Assembly (NCBI GenBank): GCA_037443685.1
Contig: JBBINX010000070.1
Location: 1-12,201 of the forward strand
Length of the DNA stretch: 12,201 bases
Source of the DNA: JAHJRJ01 sp037443685
GTDB taxonomy: Bacteria; Bacteroidota; Ignavibacteria; UBA10030; BY39
Direction: 5' to 3'
Of this stretch, positions 7,098 to 12,201 are shown one piece after another. Positions within the stretch are counted from its first letter, which is position 1. Each line of letters begins with the position of its first letter. Position numbers and translations under genes: made by a program. Below the pieces are notes generated by a model. That model did not search any database. It worked only from the letters and a program-made list of their open reading frames with translations, and was not told where the DNA came from.

Positions 7098-8006
7098 ATA
7101 CAAACGTAATATCGCTGGAGCGACTTGCGATATTTTTGTTACAGAACGAAAACTTTTACTACTCTGATCACCGACTAAAAGCAAAGGGACAGGATTTCGA
7201 GTATGAGATTTTGTTGAGAGGTCTTCTATATTTCCATGATCACTCGTTACAATAAGCAGCATTGTTTTCTTATCAAACCCGCTCATCACCCCAGAAATTA
7301 GTCCATCAATTTTTTCTAATTCCTCCTTAGCTTTTTCCATAGATTGACTATGTCCGGCGTGGTCTGTAAAGAAATATTCAAAAAGAACAAAATCATAATG
7401 ATTTAAAAAACCGACTAATCGTTTACCGGCGTCAAACGGTGTTATTTCCGGAACAGCTGGAAATCCCATTGAATTCCAACGCTTGTTAGTTATATCGGAA
7501 GAAAGAGCAAGCTCGTCAATTAATTGATTGTGATCGTTTAAATTATTTCCGCTTACAAGCCACGCTATTGTAGTAACCGTGCGGCGGGTTTGGTGATTTT
7601 TCATGTATTCAAAATAACGAGGCGGATATGCGTTAACATAAAACACTTTCTTACCTTTTTGTTGGAGTTTGACGAATATATTTTTTTCGGATATAACTTT
7701 TCTAAGTGATGAGTAAGGATATGGTCCGAAATGTTTACCAACAATGTCTGGAGCGTTAACACCGCAAAATAGTGCCGTCTGACCTGTTCCACTCTGCGGG
7801 AGCCCCTCAACGCCAAGCGTTGCATTGAGCGAAAATAATGCCGTTCCGTCTGAGTTAAATTTCTTCGACCTCAAATAAGGAATATTCCCGTCTAACAATT
7901 TATCGAGTGTAGATAGCGATGCTGAAAAAAAAGGATTGACAGAAGGATTTTTCCTACCAATCCCAACTCCGTCTAAAAATAACATTAATATTTTAGGTGA
8001 CTTCAT
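7092..8006 (-). CDS. Phosphoglycerate-mutase-like metalloenzyme (alkaline phosphatase superfamily), substrate unknown
   Basis: The protein has the full metal site of the alkaline phosphatase/iPGM (PF01676 metalloenzyme) superfamily. LFLDGVG gives D12; PQSGTGQT (70-77) holds the presumed nucleophile (S72, or T74); TDHAGH gives D215 and H219; TSDHGN gives D256 and H257; SHTRNPVP gives H268. These match the iPGM pattern D12/S62/D444/H445 and D403/H407/H462 in order and spacing. At 304 residues it is far shorter than iPGM (~510): only ~140 residues lie between nucleophile and D215, so the phosphotransfer cap is reduced or different. It is therefore unlikely to be the glycolytic mutase; a phosphatase, phosphomutase or phosphotransferase role is possible. 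No signal peptide, so cytoplasmic. Its ATG overlaps the upstream gene's TGA (ATGA, 8006-8003), suggesting translational coupling. Its stop codon touches the MITE-like element. Confidence 0.85.
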   Translation of the reverse strand: MKSPKILMLFLDGVGIGRKNPSVNPFFSASLSTLDKLLDGNIPYLRSKKFNSDGTALFSLNATLGVEGLPQSGTGQTALFCGVNAPDIVGKHFGPYPYSSLRKVISEKNIFVKLQQKGKKVFYVNAYPPRYFEYMKNHQTRRTVTTIAWLVSGNNLNDHNQLIDELALSSDITNKRWNSMGFPAVPEITPFDAGKRLVGFLNHYDFVLFEYFFTDHAGHSQSMEKAKEELEKIDGLISGVMSGFDKKTMLLIVTSDHGNIEDLSTKSHTRNPVPLLLVGDQSSKSFRSVTKISQVAPAILRLYN

Positions 8007-8758
8007 CTCTTAGGTTTATAGTTTTTAATAGCTCTATTCCACGCTGTTTCTATAACATCGTATTTCTCAGCAAAATTTTCTTCAAATACTTGCTCCATTG
8101 ATTTTATTCCATCGAACCTTGTGAACAATAAATCTACTTTTTGTTGATTGTAGCGATTGAGGAAAAACTTCATCACTTCAGACAATTTAGCGTAGAGAAC
8201 ACGTACATCTTTTTCCTTCTTTGCTTGATTCATCTCCTCTTGAAAATCTATGAAACTTGTTGCTCGTAACACCGGAACGGGTTCGTATTTTTCAAGGTCG
8301 CCACCAGCGTAAATTCCGTACGCTTCCGTCAACCAGCGAGGGCAGCCGTTATCATTTGCAGCAGAAAGAATACTCAAGGCAACTACTCGCGAAATGATAT
8401 TTACCCTGCTCCCCTTTTCATCTAATTTTGACGGCGGAGATAAATATATAATTCCGTTTGAATAATTTCCTTCTTCCTTCAACTTCGATTGCGATTCTTG
8501 AAAATATTTTTTCTCTGTTTTATATATTCTTACCTCTACAGGCAGCTTGTTGGGGGCAAGATTTAATCGCTTCATCCATTCTTTGAATTGCAATTCCAGA
8601 TCGGAGGCAATTGACTTCACTGCCGAGTTTGTAATACCTTGTTCATATTTGATAAGAAAATTTTTAGATTTAAATAAATCGAATCGACTTTTAGATTGAA
8701 AACTGAAAATTATATTTACAAAGACTATCATCAGCACAAGTACAATTATTTTCTTCAC
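8003..8758 (-). CDS. Secreted gluzincin-like (peptidase MA-like) protein lacking HExxH, probable pseudo-peptidase
   Basis: A 251-residue protein with an N-terminal signal or anchor (residues 1-20, hydrophobic after MKK, no lipobox Cys), so likely exported or membrane-anchored. The body resembles peptidase MA-like gluzincins: EVRIYKTEKKYF (75-86), GIIYLSPP (102-109) and PRWLTEAYGIYAGG (140-153), the last matching the family's 'P-x-WLxEGxAxY' third-ligand segment. About 11 residues earlier, where HExxH should be, the sequence reads RVVAL (124-128), so two zinc ligands and the catalytic Glu are missing. I infer a structural or binding role rather than proteolysis; homology is judged by eye and moderate. 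The start is GTG at 8758: an AGGAG sits 5 bases upstream, while the nearby ATG at 8760 is out of frame and stops at once. It lies 8 bases after dtd and overlaps the next gene by 4 bases. Confidence 0.75.
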   Translation of the reverse strand: MKKIIVLVLMIVFVNIIFSFQSKSRFDLFKSKNFLIKYEQGITNSAVKSIASDLELQFKEWMKRLNLAPNKLPVEVRIYKTEKKYFQESQSKLKEEGNYSNGIIYLSPPSKLDEKGSRVNIISRVVALSILSAANDNGCPRWLTEAYGIYAGGDLEKYEPVPVLRATSFIDFQEEMNQAKKEKDVRVLYAKLSEVMKFFLNRYNQQKVDLLFTRFDGIKSMEQVFEENFAEKYDVIETAWNRAIKNYKPKR

Positions 8759-8763
8759 ATTAA

Positions 8764-8769
8764 CTCCTA
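8764..8769 (-). promoter_or_regulatory. Ribosome binding site TAGGAG deciding a GTG start
   Basis: On the - strand TAGGAG (8769-8764) is the one clear Shine-Dalgarno in the window. It overlaps the dtd TAG stop (8769-8767) and lies 5 bases before the GTG at 8758, fixing that codon as the start of the gluzincin-like gene and linking the two genes in translation. Confidence 0.7.
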
Positions 8770-9225
8770 TAGATTCTTATTTTTTGATTCTAACATTATT
8801 GTTACTGGTCCATCATTAACTAAACTAACATCCATCATTGCGCGGAAGATTCCTGTAGCAACGCGGCTATCTCCAAGGATCTCTCGGATATAATCTACGA
8901 ACTTTTCATATAAATATTCACCTTTTTCGGGTGATGCCGCATCAGTAAAACTTGGACGGTTTCCCCGCCGCGTGTCAGCATATAATGTAAATTGAGAAAC
9001 TACAAGCGCACTCCCTTTAATATCTTGAACCGATAAATTCATTTTCTCCTGACTATCCTCAAATATTCTTAAGTTAGCACACTTCTCAGCTAAATATTTT
9101 GCATCGGACTCATCGTCATTAACTGAAACACCTAACATTATAAGTATTCCTTTGCCAATTTCGCCAACAACTTTACCATCGACAGTAACACTCGCTTGGC
9201 TAACTCTCTGTATTAAAGCACGCAT
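8767..9225 (-). CDS. dtd: D-aminoacyl-tRNA deacylase (DTD)
   Basis: DTD hydrolyses D-amino acids (and glycine mischarged on tRNA-Ala) from tRNA in the cytoplasm, a translation proofreading step. The 152 residues are the normal length. The N-terminus MRALIQRVSQASVTVDG is typical; the catalytic SQFTL motif is at 77-81, followed by YADTRRGNRPSF, and the cross-subunit NDGPVT (Gly-cisPro) motif is at 137-142. One small oddity is FRAMM at 127-131, where an FGAxM-like sequence is usual. The ATG at 9225 lies one base after the TAA of the upstream protease gene, with no Shine-Dalgarno, so it is probably translated by coupling. It is followed after 8 bases by the gluzincin-like gene. Confidence 0.97.
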   Translation of the reverse strand: MRALIQRVSQASVTVDGKVVGEIGKGILIMLGVSVNDDESDAKYLAEKCANLRIFEDSQEKMNLSVQDIKGSALVVSQFTLYADTRRGNRPSFTDAASPEKGEYLYEKFVDYIREILGDSRVATGIFRAMMDVSLVNDGPVTIMLESKNKNL

Positions 9226-9226
9226 T

Positions 9227-12201
9227 TTATCTTATAAATAACATTTTTTTAACTGATATATAACTGTTCCCTGAACCTGATGAAATATTTCCTAAGGTTA
9301 ATTTATAAAAATAAACACCACTAGTCAAATTTGCGGCATTAAATTCTACCGATTTATAACCAGCTTCCTGAAATCCATCAACCAAGTTAGCAACCTCTCT
9401 GCCTAAAACATCATAAATTTTCAATGTTACGTGACCTGCTTCCGGCAATGCATAGCTAATTCTTGTAAGGGGATTGAACGGGTTCGGATAGTTTTGATAT
9501 AAACTGAAATTATTTGATATTTCAGATAAATTATTATCATATGCTTGATATGATTTTAATTGTTGCTTATTCGCTCCCTCTCTCATAAGCTCATATCTAA
9601 TTTGAGATATATTTGTATGTTCATCGTTTGGATATTTACTTATTATTGATACCAGAACATTTTGTGCGGATTCTCTATCACCGATGTTGTGGAATATGTT
9701 GAACAGAGCATAAAGTGACGTTCTTTCACGTTCGCTGTTAGGCTCGTTCTGGATTACTTGACGATACCTCAGTATAGCTGAATCGAAGTTACCTAAAGCA
9801 TGCTGCTCTTCAGCGAGAAGTATGTTTGCAGTTCTTCTGAGTGACGGATTCGGATGTGTTGATGATAATGAATTTAAATATTTTATCAACTGCGTACGTC
9901 TGATCGTATCGCCTGTCGATATTGAAAAATCTCTGTATGTATTTCTGAGCGATTGAACTGCACGTTTTATTCGACTGCTGTTTGGCTTTTCATTAATAAA
10001 ATTGTTGTACTTTGCAATCGCGCTTATATAATCTCGAGAAGCTCTGTCTTTGATTGCAAGTTTTAATATTTTTTCTTCCGGGTCAGTTTCCGGCTTTTCA
10101 ATTGGCTCACCGCCGACATTTGGGTTAGGATCATAATCAATCGGATTTTCTGCATCTATCTTCGAATCATTCATTGCGTAAAACAAATCTTCTCTTGGCG
10201 GAAACTCGCCCCACCAGTTCACCTGTGCTAATACAAAGCTGCCTTTATCAGCACAAACTGTCGGTTTTCTAATTCCTTCCTGTAAATACAAACTATTATA
10301 ACCGCCTATTATACCTTGTTTATCGTACATTCCTAAAAATGGGTTCCCTCCTAATGCATACAAATCTACACCTTCATTGTATCTGATTATGTTATTCCCC
10401 GAATTCTCATACAGATAATCCCCAAGGCGAGGATTCGATTCATCAGAATATAAACCGTATTTATAATTCAACTCTATTAAATTTTTATACAACACTGGAC
10501 TACTTTGAAATACATAAACTCCAACATGGCTGTGATAAATCTTATTACTTCGTATCTCTATCTTATCGGTATTACGAATATACATTCCATATTCTGTATT
10601 ATAAATTGTATTAGAAGTTATTCTTGGATAACCTGCAATACTTACGTATGAAGTGATATCCAACCCGATTGAACAATCGCTAATTGTATTATTCGAGATT
10701 TCAGGTGAGAATTTTTTTGCTACATCTATTGAAATACCGGTTCCACAATTGTTGATATTACAATAATTAACAACAGGTGAACAAAAGTTGATTGTGATGC
10801 CAGTAGATGCGAAATTTATATTGCAATAAGTTAGCGTATCGGGCCCGCCGCATGAGAAAACAATGCCACCCCAGTCGCCGGGTGAGGGTGATGGTTTGGC
10901 AGATTTGAATGTGATACGATTGTTTGGCTCACCTTTGGCGATGAGTTTGCCGTTGACTGTTAGCGATTTTTGATTTTCGAAAACTACTTGAGTGCCTGGA
11001 TTTATTTTGAGTGTTACACCATTTTGGACTGTAACATCGTCAACGATACGGACATTATGGCTCCAGGTAGTATTTTGTGAGATATTACCCGCTGCCATAG
11101 TGAGTATAAGTGCAATTGTATCAATAATTGTATAGTCAGAATCATGGGGGTTGGAAGTACGAATCCGGCGAATACCATTTAGTGCAAAATGAGCTGGGCG
11201 TTTGTTATTAATAGCGGGGTCACCAGGGACAAACAAACCGAGAGTAGCGGCTGGAATTGTAATATCATTTAAACTTTGTCGATTTATTCCAGCATCTTTT
11301 GGGAAAAAGTCGGTACTGTAAGGAACACCAATACGATTATCAGCAGCCTTGACATATACTTCTTTAATAAGTGATGAGTCAAACATTATTCTATTGTGCC
11401 AAATAAGAAGAACTCCTGGTTGATGCGGAAAACTATCTGGCGGTGTTGGCACATAAAGATCGAAACCTTTTCTTAAACGTGTTTCAATTAAGTAATGCTC
11501 GTCTAAAATTGATTCAAATGGAACAATCTTATAAATTTTAGGGTTTTCGTAGTCATATCTTAAAACAAAATTTGTTGTATCACGTGTAAGTGTTTCTGGT
11601 GTAATCCAACTGGCTTTTATTCTGTAATATGGTGCAAGCGTAGCTGGACATTCTCCCTTTCTTTTTGGACCATTGTACATTCCCGAATTCATCAAACAGT
11701 AATTACCAGGTGGTGAATGATCCTGTTCACGATCGAGACCTAAAACATGACCGAATTCGTGAGCGTGGACGCCGCTATGCCCAAATGCAATATTAGTTTG
11801 TCCATAATGTTCTCTGCCCCATCGCTCAGGCAATTGATAATACTGGTACCACCATGCATGCGAAAGACGAGTCCCAATTGGTGCAGCTTGACCTGCAAAA
11901 ATAATGATATATCGATCGAAATGATTTGAATCTGGATTGACTGTCCAGACCGATGGATTCAACCTGAATGAATCAACTGCTAATTTATATGAAGTATCGG
12001 ATAATTTACGCCAGTTTTCATCCCCGAAGTAACTTCGCGCCGTGTCTATGTATATCCACCGCGGTACTCCATTTGCCTGTGCAGGATTAATGATAGTGCC
12101 CTGGATAACCAACTGCCCGCGCGACATCTGATTCCAATAATCTCGAAAACTACCAAAGATTTTTTCATTTTCAGGATGTGGTGTGCCATCAATAGTTGTT
12201 G
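9227..12201 (-). CDS. Secreted M6-like metalloprotease with beta-helix, TPR-like region and T9SS sorting domain (N-terminus outside window)
   Basis: The frame stays open to the right edge: 24 more residues (…PENEKIFGSFRDYWNQ) precede the Met at 12127 and match the M6 pattern 'GSxRDYYxxxSxGQL', so that Met is internal. Numbering from it: the M6 (immune inhibitor A-like) domain covers about 1-340, with HAHEFGHVLGLD (121-132) and NYCLMNSG (142-149). A right-handed parallel beta-helix follows, about 355-625, opening with 'VTLKINPGTQVVFEN' and running through N-x-I turn repeats. Helical TPR-like repeats lie at about 685-855. The last ~95 residues (873-966) are a type A T9SS C-terminal domain (NYPNPFNP, LKIYDVLGREV, LTSGVYFYKL, KKMLFIR). 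The protein is expected to cross the outer membrane by T9SS and be released or anchored at the surface. Substrate unknown. The third metal ligand is off the usual position (see findings). It leads the operon-like run into dtd, one base downstream. Confidence 0.92.
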   Translation of the reverse strand, partial: TTIDGTPHPENEKIFGSFRDYWNQMSRGQLVIQGTIINPAQANGVPRWIYIDTARSYFGDENWRKLSDTSYKLAVDSFRLNPSVWTVNPDSNHFDRYIIIFAGQAAPIGTRLSHAWWYQYYQLPERWGREHYGQTNIAFGHSGVHAHEFGHVLGLDREQDHSPPGNYCLMNSGMYNGPKRKGECPATLAPYYRIKASWITPETLTRDTTNFVLRYDYENPKIYKIVPFESILDEHYLIETRLRKGFDLYVPTPPDSFPHQPGVLLIWHNRIMFDSSLIKEVYVKAADNRIGVPYSTDFFPKDAGINRQSLNDITIPAATLGLFVPGDPAINNKRPAHFALNGIRRIRTSNPHDSDYTIIDTIALILTMAAGNISQNTTWSHNVRIVDDVTVQNGVTLKINPGTQVVFENQKSLTVNGKLIAKGEPNNRITFKSAKPSPSPGDWGGIVFSCGGPDTLTYCNINFASTGITINFCSPVVNYCNINNCGTGISIDVAKKFSPEISNNTISDCSIGLDITSYVSIAGYPRITSNTIYNTEYGMYIRNTDKIEIRSNKIYHSHVGVYVFQSSPVLYKNLIELNYKYGLYSDESNPRLGDYLYENSGNNIIRYNEGVDLYALGGNPFLGMYDKQGIIGGYNSLYLQEGIRKPTVCADKGSFVLAQVNWWGEFPPREDLFYAMNDSKIDAENPIDYDPNPNVGGEPIEKPETDPEEKILKLAIKDRASRDYISAIAKYNNFINEKPNSSRIKRAVQSLRNTYRDFSISTGDTIRRTQLIKYLNSLSSTHPNPSLRRTANILLAEEQHALGNFDSAILRYRQVIQNEPNSERERTSLYALFNIFHNIGDRESAQNVLVSIISKYPNDEHTNISQIRYELMREGANKQQLKSYQAYDNNLSEISNNFSLYQNYPNPFNPLTRISYALPEAGHVTLKIYDVLGREVANLVDGFQEAGYKSVEFNAANLTSGVYFYKLTLGNISSGSGNSYISVKKMLFIR

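Noticed and set aside
11725..11765. Frameshift in the M6 active-site region
   Set aside because: The one-residue offset in the metal motif is a clean three-base difference; the reading frame is intact and homologous on both sides.

Overview
The window looks like chromosomal DNA from a Bacteroidota/Chlorobi-group (FCB) bacterium, most like Ignavibacteria or a related lineage. The evidence is AT-rich sequence, weak or absent Shine-Dalgarno sites before most genes, and a large secreted protein ending in a type IX secretion (T9SS) sorting domain with the 'NYPNPFNP' signature typical of that group. This is inferred from gene content and style; no rRNA or marker tree is available here.

Layout. On the + strand, from the left edge to 2485, is the 3' part of uvrA (nucleotide excision repair), missing its first ~110 residues. 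Everything else is on the - strand and is read right to left. A large T9SS-type protein enters from the right edge (12201 to 9227): an M6-like metalloprotease, a parallel beta-helix, a TPR-like helical region and a C-terminal sorting domain. One base later comes dtd (D-aminoacyl-tRNA deacylase), then after 8 bases a secreted gluzincin-like protein that has lost its HExxH motif. That gene overlaps by 4 bases (ATGA) a compact phosphoglycerate-mutase-like metalloenzyme of unknown substrate. The four genes are packed like one operon. A 224-base gap follows, then comEC (DNA uptake channel), a 318-base gap, and a stand-alone methylmalonyl-CoA mutase catalytic subunit that converges on uvrA with only 14 bases between the stops.

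Most of the 224-base gap is a 165-bp element with 16-bp terminal inverted repeats (14/16 matching), a 5-bp TAATT duplication at each side and a large internal imperfect palindrome. It has the form of a MITE. It sits exactly at the stop codon of the metalloenzyme gene; removing it would bring comEC to about 54 bases from that gene, so it may have entered a longer five-gene operon. The 318-base gap holds short palindromes and a possible promoter for the mutase gene.

No defence system, CRISPR array, tRNA, rRNA or transposase gene was seen. The genes are mostly housekeeping. The less ordinary parts are the modular protease, the degenerate peptidase beside the unassigned metalloenzyme, and the MITE-like insertion.
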